The position numbers and the translations under genes were made by a program. A DNA stretch of 64,000 nucleotides from Thermophilibacter immobilis (lineage in GTDB: Bacteria; Actinomycetota; Coriobacteriia; Coriobacteriales; Atopobiaceae), in the NCBI RefSeq assembly GCF_015277515.1, contig NZ_CP063767.1, forward strand, positions 1,054,001 to 1,118,000, in the 5' to 3' direction. The notes beneath the pieces are model-generated. The model was not told the DNA's origin, did no database searches, and saw only the letters and a program-made list of their open reading frames with translations. Below, piece after piece: positions 1-10,449 of the stretch; within the stretch, counting starts at the first letter, position 1; the number at the start of each line of letters is the position of its first letter.

Positions 1-1
1 G

Positions 2-2020
2 CTCGTGGGCAACGTGCTTCTCGTGGGCGTGATCGTGGCCGGCGTCGTGATCTGCGGCTTCTCCATCTCGGGGGCCGTGGCCTCCGCGCGCGCGCGGATC
101 TCCCACGTAGCCTCAGCGCGCCACGAGCGTGCCGAGGAGCGCCGCTCCCAGGCCATCATCGACGCCGCGGCGGACGAGGACACGCCCCTCGCCCCCGGAC
201 AGACCGTCGCCGCGCGCCCGCAGGGCTCCCTGTTCGACGAGGCGGGCGAGGGTGCCACGACCTTCATCGGCGACCGCAAGACGACGGTGCTCAGGCGCGG
301 CCGCGCCAAGCTCCTGTCCCAGGACGACGCCCCCGCCGCCGACGAGGCCCCCACGACGCTGCTCGACGTGGGCGAGCCCATCGCGGACGGGGGCAAGGGC
401 GACGCGGGCAGCCTCCCGGCGTTTCTGCGCGGGGGCGCCGCAAAGGCGGGGGGGGATGACAGCGCCCCCAAGACGCGCAAGGCCCCCAAGTCCTCCAAGG
501 CGGCCGTCATCGAGCCGCCGCACGAGGTCTCGCGCCCCGGCGACGCCGACGAGTCCTACGAGCTGCCGCCCCTCTCGATCCTGCGCAAGAACGCGGAGTT
601 CAAGGGCTCCTACGCCGACGACGCGGAGCTCCGCCGAACCGCGGAGAAGCTCCAGGGCACCCTCGAGGAGTTCGGGCTCACCTCCCGGGTCGAGGGCTGG
701 ATCGCCGGCCCCTCGGTCACCACGTTCAAGATCTCGATGGGTGAGGGCGAGCGCGTGAGCAAGATCGTCAACCTCGAGGACGACATCGCCCTGTCCCTAG
801 CCGCCAAGTCGGTTCGCATCTTTGCCCCCATCCCCGGCACCTCTCTCGTGGGCATCGAGATCCCCAACGAGAAGCCCCAGCCGGTCTTTCTCTCCGACGT
901 GCTCCCATACGCCAAGGGAGGGCCCCTCGACTGCGCCTTCGGCCGCGACTCCGAGGGAAGGCCGATCGTCGTCGACCTCGCGGGCCTGCCGCACCTGCTC
1001 GTCGCTGGCACCACGGGCTCGGGCAAGTCGGTCCTGCTCAACGCCATCATCATGTCGATCCTCATGCGCGCCACCCCCGATCAGGTGCGCCTGATCATGG
1101 TCGACCCCAAGCGCGTCGAGTTCACGGGCTACGCGGGCCTGCCCCACCTCTACGTGCCCGTCGTCACGGAGCCCCGCCAGGCCGCGAGCGCCCTGCAGTG
1201 GGGCGTGACCGAGATGGAGCGCCGCCTTAAGGTCTTCGAGCACTACAAGGTCCGCGACATCAAGACCTACAACGGCAACGTCGACGGCGACAAGTACGTC
1301 GAGATGGAGAACCCGCCTGCGCACATGCCGTACTTCGTCATCGTGATCGACGAGCTCGCGGACCTCATGATGGTGGCCGGCAAGGACGTCGAGTCCTCGA
1401 TCGTGCGCATTGCCCAGCTGGGCCGCGCCGCCGGCATCCACCTGATCGTGGCCACCCAGCGCCCCTCGGCCGACGTGGTCACGGGCCTCATCCGCGCCAA
1501 CATCGACAACCGCGTGGCCCTCTCGGTCGACAACTCGATCAACTCTCGCATCATCCTCGACCAGAAGGGCGCCGAGCAGCTCTTGGGCAGGGGGGACATG
1601 CTCGTCAAGCTTCGCGGCAAGAAGCCCCGTCGCGCCCAGGGCTGCTGGGTCTCCGACGAGGAGATCGAGCAGACCGTCGCGTTCGTGCGCGACCAGGTCA
1701 CGGCCGACTACCACGAGGACATCCTCACCGCCGTGGTCCCCAACGCCCCCGGGGCGAGCGAGCCAGGGGCCCCCAAGGACGACGACCCACTCGTCTGGGA
1801 GGCGGCCCACATCGTCGTGGACTCCCAGCTCGGCTCCACCTCGGGGCTGCAGCGCGCGCTGTCGGTGGGCTACGCGCGGGCGGGAAGGATCATGGACATG
1901 CTCGAGGCGAAGGGCGTGGTGGGGCCCGCCAACGGCTCCAAGCCGCGTGACGTCCTCATGGACAAGGACGGCCTCGAGGACCTGAGGGTCGCCGAGGAAG
2001 CCTATAGGGAGGTGCAGTGA
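2..2020 (+). CDS. ftsK: DNA translocase FtsK/SpoIIIE, 5' end cut by window
   Basis: FtsK pumps chromosomal DNA through the division septum. The reading frame is open to the left edge, so the N-terminal membrane region is missing except for one hydrophobic helix (about visible residues 2-23). A charged, low-complexity linker follows to about residue 180. The motor domain has Walker A GTTGSGKS (about residues 337-344) and Walker B VIVIDELADLMM (about 450). The C-terminal winged-helix gamma domain, which reads KOPS polarity sites in this family, is recognisable near SQLGSTSGLQRALSVGYARA. The stop overlaps the next gene as GTGA, which suggests translational coupling. The family assignment is certain; only the true start is outside the window. 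Confidence 0.96.
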   Translation, partial: LVGNVLLVGVIVAGVVICGFSISGAVASARARISHVASARHERAEERRSQAIIDAAADEDTPLAPGQTVAARPQGSLFDEAGEGATTFIGDRKTTVLRRGRAKLLSQDDAPAADEAPTTLLDVGEPIADGGKGDAGSLPAFLRGGAAKAGGDDSAPKTRKAPKSSKAAVIEPPHEVSRPGDADESYELPPLSILRKNAEFKGSYADDAELRRTAEKLQGTLEEFGLTSRVEGWIAGPSVTTFKISMGEGERVSKIVNLEDDIALSLAAKSVRIFAPIPGTSLVGIEIPNEKPQPVFLSDVLPYAKGGPLDCAFGRDSEGRPIVVDLAGLPHLLVAGTTGSGKSVLLNAIIMSILMRATPDQVRLIMVDPKRVEFTGYAGLPHLYVPVVTEPRQAASALQWGVTEMERRLKVFEHYKVRDIKTYNGNVDGDKYVEMENPPAHMPYFVIVIDELADLMMVAGKDVESSIVRIAQLGRAAGIHLIVATQRPSADVVTGLIRANIDNRVALSVDNSINSRIILDQKGAEQLLGRGDMLVKLRGKKPRRAQGCWVSDEEIEQTVAFVRDQVTADYHEDILTAVVPNAPGASEPGAPKDDDPLVWEAAHIVVDSQLGSTSGLQRALSVGYARAGRIMDMLEAKGVVGPANGSKPRDVLMDKDGLEDLRVAEEAYREVQ

Positions 2021-3612
2021 GCATGGCGCGCTCGCGCTTCAGCGAGATGCTGCTCGCCCGTCGCCACGAGCTCGGGCTCACCGTCTCCCAGGCCTCCAAG
2101 ATCTTGAAGCTGCGCGAGGACGTCCTCGTGGCCTTCGAGGAGGGCGACTACGAGCACATGCCCCAGAGCGGCTACGCCCAGGGCATGCTCTCGAGCTACG
2201 CCCGCTACCTCGGGCTCAACGCGCGCGAGGTCGTAGACCTCTTCCAGGAGGAGCTCTACGAGCACCACACGGGCACCTCCTCGCACGAGCTGCGCCGGCG
2301 CACGCGCGAGACCCAGGCGGGCCGGGGCATCTCCGGCTACGACATCGTGAACGAGGAGGGCTCGCGCCCCAAGGCCTACGTTGAGTATCGGCCCCTGCTG
2401 CCCACTGCGGGGGGACCCGCCGGCGACATGGGGGACTTCGCGACGACGGCTCCCGCGCGCCCGCGCACCTCGGTGCCGCTCGCGGGCTCACGGGGCGCCG
2501 GCGCGCCCGTCCGCCGCATCTACCAGGAGGGCGCCTCCGCGCCGCGCCCCTACAACGGGGCCGACCCCTCGCAGCGCAGCGCCCCCAGCACGGCCCGCCG
2601 GCGCGCGGGGACCCAGCGGCGTCGCGCGGACGCTCAGACGGGCCGCCGCCCTCGCGAGGGTCGTGACCTCGACGAGACTGCGCGCTCTGCGCGCTCCTAT
2701 CGCCGCGACGACGTGAGCACGAGGCGGGTCTTGCCGAGCGAGTACACCGACGACATGCGCTACGACGACCCCGCGAACCCCTACGCGCCGGCCTCGACGA
2801 TCTCGGGCAGGCGCTCGTCTCGCAACATCGCCCAGGTCGAGCGGCCCAACGTCCGTCGCAGGGGCGCCCCTTCCGGACGCGGGGGCACCTCGGCGCGTCG
2901 CGGTCGACGCCCGGCGCGCCCCCGGGGACCCCTGGGGTCCGTGCGGTGGTTCCTCTCGGACTCCCGCCGCGCCCTGGCCCTGATCATCGTGCTGCTCACC
3001 GCGGTGCTCACGGCCATCCTGGTCCTCTCGGTGGGCGCGTGCGTGAGCGCGAAGAACCAGGGGGCCACGAGCGGGCAGAACGTCGCGGTGAACAGCGTCG
3101 ACCAGGACGCGTCGACGACGGATGCAACCTCGACCGACGACGCGTCGACGACGGACGCGACCTCGACCGACGCCGCCGACGAGGCCGCGACGACGGATGC
3201 CTCGGACAGCGCCACCTCGACGCCCACCGAGACGGTCGTCGATGTCACGGTGGCCGACGGGAGCTTCTCGTGGCTCGAGATCACCTGCGACGGCACGAGC
3301 GAGATCGCCGACAGTGTGACCGGCCCGTGGAGTGCCAGCTACACGGTCTACGACTCGATCACCGTGCAGACGGGCACCCCCGGCTCCGTGACGGTCACCG
3401 TGAACGGGGAGCCCCAGGAGTTCAACTCCAAGGCCTCGGGCATCGGGTCGCTCACGATCAAGGGGACCCCCAAGGCCGAGGACGCTACGACGACCGGCGA
3501 CTCCACGGACGCCACCACGGGGGCCTCGCCGACCTCGGCGGGCACGAGCTCCACTGCGGCGGCCTCCTCGTCCACGGCCGCGACGCAAACGACCGCGCGC
3601 ACCACGCAGTAG
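2017..3612 (+). CDS. RodZ-like membrane protein with N-terminal helix-turn-helix
   Basis: The protein has a Cro/C1-like HTH_25 domain (about residues 6-70), a long Arg/Pro-rich linker, one transmembrane helix (about 316-338) and an extracytoplasmic Thr/Ser/Asp-rich stalk leading into a DUF4115-like beta domain (about 408-490). This is the RodZ/YmfM layout; RodZ ties the MreB cytoskeleton to the wall-elongation machinery. At 531 residues it is longer than typical RodZ because of the linker and stalk. The GTG start overlaps the ftsK stop as GTGA and has AGGGAGGT just upstream; an ATG two codons later is possible. The stalk contains a tandem 33-base repeat (separate entry). Position between ftsK and pgsA matches ymfM in Bacillus. 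Confidence 0.85.
   Translation: MSMARSRFSEMLLARRHELGLTVSQASKILKLREDVLVAFEEGDYEHMPQSGYAQGMLSSYARYLGLNAREVVDLFQEELYEHHTGTSSHELRRRTRETQAGRGISGYDIVNEEGSRPKAYVEYRPLLPTAGGPAGDMGDFATTAPARPRTSVPLAGSRGAGAPVRRIYQEGASAPRPYNGADPSQRSAPSTARRRAGTQRRRADAQTGRRPREGRDLDETARSARSYRRDDVSTRRVLPSEYTDDMRYDDPANPYAPASTISGRRSSRNIAQVERPNVRRRGAPSGRGGTSARRGRRPARPRGPLGSVRWFLSDSRRALALIIVLLTAVLTAILVLSVGACVSAKNQGATSGQNVAVNSVDQDASTTDATSTDDASTTDATSTDAADEAATTDASDSATSTPTETVVDVTVADGSFSWLEITCDGTSEIADSVTGPWSASYTVYDSITVQTGTPGSVTVTVNGEPQEFNSKASGIGSLTIKGTPKAEDATTTGDSTDATTGASPTSAGTSSTAAASSSTAATQTTARTTQ
3106..3171 (+). repeat. Tandem 33-base coding repeat in the RodZ-like stalk
   Basis: Two head-to-tail 33-base units, 3106-3138 and 3139-3171, differ at two positions. 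Each encodes the eleven residues DASTTDATSTD just outside the membrane helix. Such in-frame units can change copy number and so alter stalk length. Confidence 0.85.
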
Positions 3613-3671
3613 GCGAAAAAGGCCCTCATCATCCGGTCTGGCTGGGCGCGACGCGCCCGAAGGGAGCAAGC

Positions 3672-4169
3672 ATGGCAAAGGAAGCGAGCTTCGACATCGT
3701 GTCCGTCGTGGACATGCAGGAGGTCGACAACGCCTACCAGCAGGCGTCGCGGGAGCTCACGCAGCGCTACGACCTCAAGCAGACGGGCGCCACGCTCGAG
3801 CTCGCCCGCGCGGACGGCGCCTTCAAGATCGTGGCACCCTCGGAGTTCGTGGCCTCCCAGGTGCGCGACGTACTCGCGAGCAAGCTCACCCGCCGCGGGA
3901 TCGACCTCGCCGCCGTGCGCTGGGACGAGCCCGCGCCGGCCGGCAACATGACGGTGCGCCAGGCGGGTGCGCTCGTCCAGGGGATCGGCCAGGACACGGC
4001 CAGGCAAATCGCCAAGGACGTCCGCGACCTCAAGGTCAAGGCCAAGGTCACCGTCGAGAAGGACAAGTTGCGCGTGAGCTCCGCCTCGCGCGACGTCCTC
4101 CAGTCCGTCATCGCACACGTCAAGGAGCACGACTATGGCCAGCCGCTGCAGTTCGTCAACTATCGCTAG
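3672..4169 (+). CDS. yajQ: YajQ family nucleotide-binding protein
   Basis: A 165-residue protein matching the usual length (about 163) and pattern of YajQ/UPF0234: an opening SFDIVSVVDMQEVDNAYQQA, a central KLTRRGIDL block and a C-terminal KVKAKVTVEKDKLRVSS block. Family members fold as two ferredoxin-like domains and bind nucleotides; some bind cyclic-di-GMP. The specific role here is unknown. The ATG is preceded by a GGGAG-type ribosome site. The last 35 bases overlap the start of rimO in another frame, so the two genes are probably co-translated. Confidence 0.92.
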   Translation: MAKEASFDIVSVVDMQEVDNAYQQASRELTQRYDLKQTGATLELARADGAFKIVAPSEFVASQVRDVLASKLTRRGIDLAAVRWDEPAPAGNMTVRQAGALVQGIGQDTARQIAKDVRDLKVKAKVTVEKDKLRVSSASRDVLQSVIAHVKEHDYGQPLQFVNYR

Positions 4170-5505
4170 TGCGGGCGCCCCGCGCGTCCTGTTCGTCACG
4201 CTCGGCTGCGCCAAGAACGAGGTCGACACCGACCGCATGCGCGCACGCCTTCTGCGCGCGGGCTTCTCGGCGGCCGAGGACGCGCCCGATGCCGATGTCG
4301 CCATCGTGAACACCTGCTCGTTTCTGGCGTCGGCGACCCAGGAGTCCGTGGAGGTCACCCTCGAGCTCGCCGAGGCCAGCTCCGAGGGGGTCAGGTCGCG
4401 GCCGATCGTGATGTGCGGCTGCGTGCCGTCGCGCTACGGCGACGACCTGCCCTCCGAGCTGCCCGAGGTCAGCGCCTTCGTACGCGCCGAGGACGAGGAC
4501 GGCATCGTGGGCGTGGTGAGCTCGGTCCTGGGGCTCGAGGACGTCATCGTGGCGCCGCAGGACGAGGGGGTGCTGCGCACCGTCGAGGGGGCGAGCGCCT
4601 TCGTCAAGATCTCCGAGGGCTGCGACCGCTTCTGCACCTTCTGCGCAATCCCCTACATCCGCGGCCGCTACCGCTCGCGCGCCGCCGAGGACGTCGTTGG
4701 CGAGGTGCGCTCGCTCATGGAGGGCGGCGTCCGCGAGGTCGTGCTCATCGGGCAGGACACCGGCGTCTGGGGCCGCGACCTCGAGGGGGACCAGACCCTC
4801 GCTGGACTCCTGCGCCGGGTCGCGCGGGCCGTCCGCCCGTACGGGGGCTGGATCCGCGTCCTGTACCTGCAGCCCGAGGGGATGACCGACGAGCTCATCG
4901 CCACGATCCGCGACGTCGACGAGGTCCTGCCCTACATCGACATCCCCATCCAGCACTGCTCGGCGCGCGTGCTCTCCTCCATGGGGCGCTCGGGCTCGCC
5001 CGAGGAGCTGCGGGCCCTGTTCGCGCGCCTGCGCAAGGAGATCCCGGGCATGGTGCTGCGCACGACCGGCATGGCGGGCTTTCCCGGCGAGACGGACGAG
5101 GAGGCGGCCGAGCTCTACGACTTCATCCAGGAGGAGGAGTTCGACTACACCTCCGTCTTCTCCTACTCGCAGGAGGAGGGCACCCGCGCGGCGGCCATGG
5201 GCGACCAGGTGGACGAGGGGGTCAAGCTCGAGCGCACCCAGCGACTTGTGGACCTCACCGAGCAGCTCGGCTTCTCCGCGACGTCGTCGCACGTGGGCGA
5301 GCGCGTGCGCGTGATCGTCGACGGGGTCGAGGAGGGCGCGGACGGCCCCGAGCTCATCGGCCACGCGTGGTTCCAGGCGCCCGACTCGGACGGCGCGGTG
5401 CACCTCGCGGCCGGCGAGGCTGCCGTGGGCGACGTCGTGGAGGTCGACCTCGTGGACTCCTTCTGCTACGAGCTCATAGGCGAGCTCGCGGGGGGCGAGG
5501 CGTAG
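4135..5505 (+). CDS. rimO: Ribosomal protein S12 methylthiotransferase RimO
   Basis: RimO is a radical-SAM enzyme that adds a methylthio group to an aspartate of ribosomal protein S12. The 456-residue product has an N-terminal UPF0004 domain (Cys in TLGCAKNE, NTCSF and CGCVPSRY bind one 4Fe-4S cluster), the radical-SAM motif CDRFCTFC (Cys 163, 167, 170) and a C-terminal TRAM domain ending in DLVDSFCYELIGEL. The SGCAKN/GFPGETDEE signatures and acidic TRAM favour RimO over MiaB, which is present separately at 11.9 kb. The chosen ATG lies inside yajQ; no in-frame ATG or GTG start lies in the short stretch between the end of yajQ and the first conserved residues. Confidence 0.94.
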   Translation: MASRCSSSTIASAGAPRVLFVTLGCAKNEVDTDRMRARLLRAGFSAAEDAPDADVAIVNTCSFLASATQESVEVTLELAEASSEGVRSRPIVMCGCVPSRYGDDLPSELPEVSAFVRAEDEDGIVGVVSSVLGLEDVIVAPQDEGVLRTVEGASAFVKISEGCDRFCTFCAIPYIRGRYRSRAAEDVVGEVRSLMEGGVREVVLIGQDTGVWGRDLEGDQTLAGLLRRVARAVRPYGGWIRVLYLQPEGMTDELIATIRDVDEVLPYIDIPIQHCSARVLSSMGRSGSPEELRALFARLRKEIPGMVLRTTGMAGFPGETDEEAAELYDFIQEEEFDYTSVFSYSQEEGTRAAAMGDQVDEGVKLERTQRLVDLTEQLGFSATSSHVGERVRVIVDGVEEGADGPELIGHAWFQAPDSDGAVHLAAGEAAVGDVVEVDLVDSFCYELIGELAGGEA

Positions 5506-5506
5506 C

Positions 5507-6112
5507 ATGGCGCGAAGAGGAGGCATCTGGACGGCGGCCAACGTCGTCACCTGCGTGCGCGTAGCGCTCATCCCGCTGTTCATGGTCCTCGCCACGGCCG
5601 CGCGCGCGGACGCCGGGACGTCGTCCGACCCTGTCCTGGCCGCCGCGTCCTTCGCGCTCTACGTCGCGCTCGCCCTCACCGACAAGCTCGACGGTCACCT
5701 CGCGCGCTCGCGCGGGGAGGTGACCGACTTCGGCAAGTTCCTCGACCCCATCGCCGACAAGCTCCTGGTCTTCTCGGCCCTGCTCCTCCTGCTCGAGCAG
5801 CAGCTCGTGGGCGTGTGGGCGGTCTTCGCGATCCTCGCGCGCGAGTTTTTGGTGAGCGCCCTGCGCATGCTCGCCGGCGTCCAGGGCGAGGTCATCGCCG
5901 CCGGCAACCTGGGCAAGGCCAAGACGGCGGTCACGCTGGTGTCGATCTCGTGCTACTACGCGACGCTCCTGTCCGCGTCGCTGCTCCTGGGGACCCCCAC
6001 GACGTGGCTCCTGGGTGCCGCGGACGCGCTTATGATCGTCGCGGTCGCGCTCACCGTGGCCTCGGGCGTCCAGTACTTCTGGAACGCCCGTCACGTCGTC
6101 TTCAGGGCGTAG
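5507..6112 (+). CDS. pgsA: CDP-diacylglycerol-glycerol-3-phosphate phosphatidyltransferase
   Basis: PgsA makes phosphatidylglycerol phosphate from CDP-diacylglycerol and glycerol-3-phosphate, the committed step to phosphatidylglycerol. The 201-residue membrane protein carries the complete CDP-alcohol motif: Asp62-Gly63, Ala66-Arg67, Gly76, Asp80 and Asp84 with the canonical spacing. Several hydrophobic helices surround it. It starts one base after the rimO stop and precedes pncC and recA, the same order as in Bacillus. A second family member lies at 29.3 kb, so exact substrate division between the two is inferred. Confidence 0.92.
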   Translation: MARRGGIWTAANVVTCVRVALIPLFMVLATAARADAGTSSDPVLAAASFALYVALALTDKLDGHLARSRGEVTDFGKFLDPIADKLLVFSALLLLLEQQLVGVWAVFAILAREFLVSALRMLAGVQGEVIAAGNLGKAKTAVTLVSISCYYATLLSASLLLGTPTTWLLGAADALMIVAVALTVASGVQYFWNARHVVFRA

Positions 6113-6122
6113 GGAGAAGCAA

Positions 6123-6653
6123 ATGGCCGAGAAGACCCTTCTGGCGGAAGACCCGGAGCTCTTTGACGCGTGCGCCGGGCTCGTGCGGCGCGCGGCGGCC
6201 GCACGCGTCACCCTGGGCTGCGCGGAGTCGTGCACGGGAGGGCTCGTGGCGGGGTGCCTCACGGCCGTACCCGGCTCGTCGGCCGTGGTCAGGGGCGGCG
6301 TCGTGAGCTACGCGATCGAGGTCAAGCGCCACCTTCTGGGCGTCTGCGACGAGGTCCTCGACGCGCCCGGCGTGGGGGCCGTCTCCCCTGAGTGCGCCGC
6401 CCAGATGGCAGAGGGGGCCCGGGGCGCCCTCGGCTGCGACGTGGCCGTCTCGATCACGGGCATCGCCGGACCCGGCGGCGCCGAGCCCGGCAAGCCCGTG
6501 GGGACCGTCTGGATGGGCCTGGCCACGCCGGTCGGCACGCGGACGTTCCCCCACCTGTTCTCCGGCGACCGCGCCGAGGTGCGCCATGCGGCCGTGGCCC
6601 GCGCCGTCGAGCTCCTCTGTGGAGGTGTCGTGGAGGCTTCGCGCCTCGGGTGA
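6123..6653 (+). CDS. pncC: CinA-type nicotinamide-nucleotide amidase (PncC)
   Basis: The 176-residue protein is the stand-alone C-terminal CinA domain, which hydrolyses nicotinamide mononucleotide to nicotinate mononucleotide in NAD salvage. Family hallmarks are AESCTGGL near residue 35, VVSYAIEVK, and TGIAGPGGAEPGKPVGTVW near residue 118. The N-terminal molybdopterin-binding-like domain of full CinA is absent. It follows pgsA by ten bases with a GGGAG ribosome site and is immediately upstream of recA, as in many Gram-positive genomes, although recA here has its own promoter. Confidence 0.93.
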   Translation: MAEKTLLAEDPELFDACAGLVRRAAAARVTLGCAESCTGGLVAGCLTAVPGSSAVVRGGVVSYAIEVKRHLLGVCDEVLDAPGVGAVSPECAAQMAEGARGALGCDVAVSITGIAGPGGAEPGKPVGTVWMGLATPVGTRTFPHLFSGDRAEVRHAAVARAVELLCGGVVEASRLG

Positions 6654-6803
6654 GCGCCGGTGCTCGCGCGTCCCTTTCGTCTCGCGACCCTGGCGCTGGC
6701 ATGCGGCGGCCCGTGTCAGAGGACCTCGCGCGGCGCGTCAGGCACCGGGAAGACCCGGGTCAGCGTCGTGCAGGCCCCGTGCGCTAAGCTTCCCTCACGA
6801 ACG

Positions 6804-6832
6804 TTGACATAGAACGGTTGTTCGTATATCAT
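6804..6832 (+). promoter_or_regulatory. recA promoter with LexA (SOS) box
   Basis: A good -35 TTGACA (6804-6809) is 17 bases from a -10 TATCAT (6827-6832). Between them lies GAAC-GGTT-GTTC (6812-6823) followed by G, matching the Gram-positive LexA consensus CGAACNNNNGTTCG except for its first base. A repressor bound there would block RNA polymerase directly. The window also encodes LexA at 16.9 kb. Confidence 0.88.
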
Positions 6833-6861
6833 CACTTCGAGACGAGCAAAAGGGAGAAGCA

Positions 6862-7974
<1,113 letters not shown>

Positions 7975-8646
7975 GTGAGCGCCTCTCTCACGTCCTGGGA
8001 GGTCGTGCTCCCCGAGCGCGGCGCGCAGGGGCTCGCTCGCAGGCGTCCCCGGGCCCTGGTGCGGATGAGCTCCGCGACGGGCGGCGACGAGGAGCTCTCG
8101 GTTCCCGTCGCGGTGGGAAGGCGCCTCTCAGCTGCCCAGCGCTCGGGCGAGGCCGCCCCCGGCTCGCGCGCCGAACTCGTCTACCTCGTGGGCCAGCTCT
8201 CCCGCTCCTGCGGCCGGGCCCGCGTCGAGGACCTCGTGGGACGGCGCGACTACGCCGAGCAGGAGCTCGCGCAGAAGCTCGCTCAGGACGGCTACGCGAG
8301 CGTTACCGTCGAGGCGCTCGTCGACCGGGCGCGGGAGTGCGGCCTGGTCGACGATGCTCGCTTCGCCGGTGCCTTCGTGCGCTCCAAGGTCCTCGCCGGG
8401 TGGGGGAGGGCCAAGATCTCCCGCGAGCTCGAGCTCCGGGGCATCTCGGTCGACGAGGTCGAGGGATGGCCCGACGAGTTCTTCAGCGAGGCGGACGAGC
8501 GCTCCCGCGCCCTCGGGCTCGCCCGCCGGCACAGGCTCACGGGCAAGAACGACTACCAGAAGCTCGTGCGCTTCCTGTGCGGCAGGGGCTTCGCCCTGGG
8601 GATGTCCTGCGACGTTGCCCGCGAGGTCCTCGACGACGCCCGCTAG
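7975..8646 (+). CDS. recX: Regulatory protein RecX
   Basis: RecX inhibits RecA by capping or destabilising its filament. The 223-residue protein has an N-terminal extension of about 80 residues without recognised domain, then the three-helix RecX repeats: DYAEQELAQKLAQDGY, VDDARFAGAFVRSKV and GKNDYQKLVRFLCGRGF. The GTG start codon follows the recA stop with no gap, so expression depends on recA transcription. Divergent sequence is usual for this family; synteny makes the call firm. Confidence 0.9.
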   Translation: MSASLTSWEVVLPERGAQGLARRRPRALVRMSSATGGDEELSVPVAVGRRLSAAQRSGEAAPGSRAELVYLVGQLSRSCGRARVEDLVGRRDYAEQELAQKLAQDGYASVTVEALVDRARECGLVDDARFAGAFVRSKVLAGWGRAKISRELELRGISVDEVEGWPDEFFSEADERSRALGLARRHRLTGKNDYQKLVRFLCGRGFALGMSCDVAREVLDDAR

Positions 8647-8669
8647 GCCGTCCTCGGCCACCTGCGCAT

Positions 8670-8895
8670 TTGACATAACGTCGGCGCGGCCATAGGATTG
8701 AGAGGCTATTGGAGCGCATTCTCACGCTGGCGAGCCAGCTGATGTCTTTCTTCTCTGAGCACCATGGTTAGCCGCCTTGCCCCGGACGGGACGGGTGCCT
8801 GGCACGGCTGCGCCTCCGATGGCGGGTTCCATGGCGTCTTGCCATGGTCTCCTGAACCAATCGTATGAGACACGCACGTCATCTGAGGAGCACAC
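8670..8895 (+). promoter_or_regulatory. rny promoter and structured leader
   Basis: TTGACA (8670-8675), a 17-base spacer and TAGGAT (8693-8698) form a convincing promoter. It leaves a leader of roughly 190 bases before the rny ATG. The leader contains a perfect small hairpin, CCATGGC-gtctt-GCCATGG, at 8829-8847. A long structured 5' UTR on a ribonuclease gene could allow feedback control, but that is inference. Confidence 0.7.
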
Positions 8896-10446
8896 ATGGA
8901 AATCATCATCGGCCTCGTCTGCCTTGTGGTGGGCGCGGCAGCCGTCTACTTCGTCCTCTCCGGGAGCAGCAACTCCAAGATCAAGGCCGCCGAGTCGCAG
9001 GTCGCCTCGGCGCACACCGAGGCCGAGCGCATAGCCTCCGAGGCCGCGCACCAGGCCGAGCGGGCCAAGAAGGAGGCCCTGCTCGAGGCCAAGGAGGAGA
9101 TCCTCCAGCTCAAGCAGAACTCTGACAGCGAGGAGAAGAAGCGCAAGGGCGAGCTTCAGGCACTCGAGAACCGCATCATGCAGCGCGAGGAGTCGCTCGA
9201 CCACAGAAACGACGCCCTCGACCAGAGGGAGCACCAGCTCTCGAGCACCCAGGGCCAGCTCGACCATCGCAAGGGGGAGCTCGACGCGCTGGAGGTCAAG
9301 CAGCGCAGCGAGCTCGAGCGCGTCGCCGGGCTCTCGAGCGACGCCGCCCATGACGAGCTTTTGACCCGCGTTCGCGCCGAGTCGGTCCGCGAGGAGGCAC
9401 AGATCCTGCGCGAGTCCGAGCAGTCCGTCCGCGCCCAGGCCGACAAGACCGCGCGCGAGATCATCTCCACCGCCATCCAGCGCTGCGCCGCTGACCAGGC
9501 CGGCGAGATTACCGTCACCACCGTCCACATCCCCTCCGACGACGTTAAGGGCCGTATCATCGGGCGCGAGGGGCGCAACATCCGCACCTTCGAGCAGATC
9601 TCCGGCGTCTCCCTCGTGATTGACGACACGCCCGAGACGGTAGTCCTCTCGAGCTTCGACCCGGTGCGCCGTGAGACCGCCCGCGTCGCCCTCGAGAACC
9701 TCATCGCCGATGGCCGCATCCACCCGGCCCGCATCGAGGAGCTCTACAAGAAGGCCGAGAGCCTCGTCGCCGAGCGCGTGCGCGAGGCGGGCGAGCAGGC
9801 GGCCTTCGATGCGGGCATCCACGACCTGCACCCCGAGCTCATGAAGACCCTGGGCGCCCTGCGCTACCGCACGTCGTTCGGGCAGAACGTCCTGGCGCAC
9901 TCCGAGCAGGTCTCCGTGCTCTGCGGCATCATGGCCTCCGAGCTGGGCATGGACGAGGTACCGGCCAAGCGCGCCGGCCTTCTGCACGACATCGGCAAGG
10001 CCATCGACCACGAGGTCGAGGGCCCCCACGCCGTGATCGGCGCCGACCTCGCGCGGCGCTACGGCGAGCGCCCCGAGATCGTGCACGCCATCGAGGCGCA
10101 CCACGCCGACGTAGAGCCCAACACGGTCCTCGACGTCCTGGTCCAGGCCGCTGACGCCATCTCCGCGGCGCGTCCGGGCGCTCGCCGCGAGTCCGCGGAG
10201 AACTACATCAAGCGCCTCGAGAAGCTCGAGGAGATCTCCAACGCCCACGAGGGCGTCGAGCGCACCTACGCGATGCAGGCCGGCCGGGAGCTCCACGTCA
10301 TGGTCGAGCCGGAGAGGATCTCCGACGCCCAGGCCACGGTCCTCGCCCATGACATCGCCAAGCAGATCGAGGACGAGATGCAGTATCCCGGCCAGGTCCG
10401 CGTCGTGGTCATCCGCGAGTCGCGCGCCGTCGACGTCGCCAAGTAG
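8896..10446 (+). CDS. rny: Ribonuclease Y
   Basis: RNase Y is a membrane-anchored endoribonuclease that starts mRNA decay in many Gram-positive bacteria. The 516-residue protein has an N-terminal transmembrane helix (about 2-21), a long charged coiled coil (about 28-190), a KH domain with the [11 protein letters not shown] loop, and an HD domain with LLHDIGK and downstream HHAD residues for metal binding. Length and order match the family exactly. Three bases separate it from the GHKL ATPase gene. The upstream sequence shows a strong promoter and a 190-base leader. Confidence 0.96.
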   Translation: MEIIIGLVCLVVGAAAVYFVLSGSSNSKIKAAESQVASAHTEAERIASEAAHQAERAKKEALLEAKEEILQLKQNSDSEEKKRKGELQALENRIMQREESLDHRNDALDQREHQLSSTQGQLDHRKGELDALEVKQRSELERVAGLSSDAAHDELLTRVRAESVREEAQILRESEQSVRAQADKTAREIISTAIQRCAADQAGEITVTTVHIPSDDVKGRIIGREGRNIRTFEQISGVSLVIDDTPETVVLSSFDPVRRETARVALENLIADGRIHPARIEELYKKAESLVAERVREAGEQAAFDAGIHDLHPELMKTLGALRYRTSFGQNVLAHSEQVSVLCGIMASELGMDEVPAKRAGLLHDIGKAIDHEVEGPHAVIGADLARRYGERPEIVHAIEAHHADVEPNTVLDVLVQAADAISAARPGARRESAENYIKRLEKLEEISNAHEGVERTYAMQAGRELHVMVEPERISDAQATVLAHDIAKQIEDEMQYPGQVRVVVIRESRAVDVAK

Positions 10447-10449
10447 CGC

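Noticed and set aside
797-1810. Long open frames opposite ftsK and many other genes
   Set aside because: High GC leaves long antisense frames rich in Arg, Gly, Ala and His without domains; they are shadows of the real genes.
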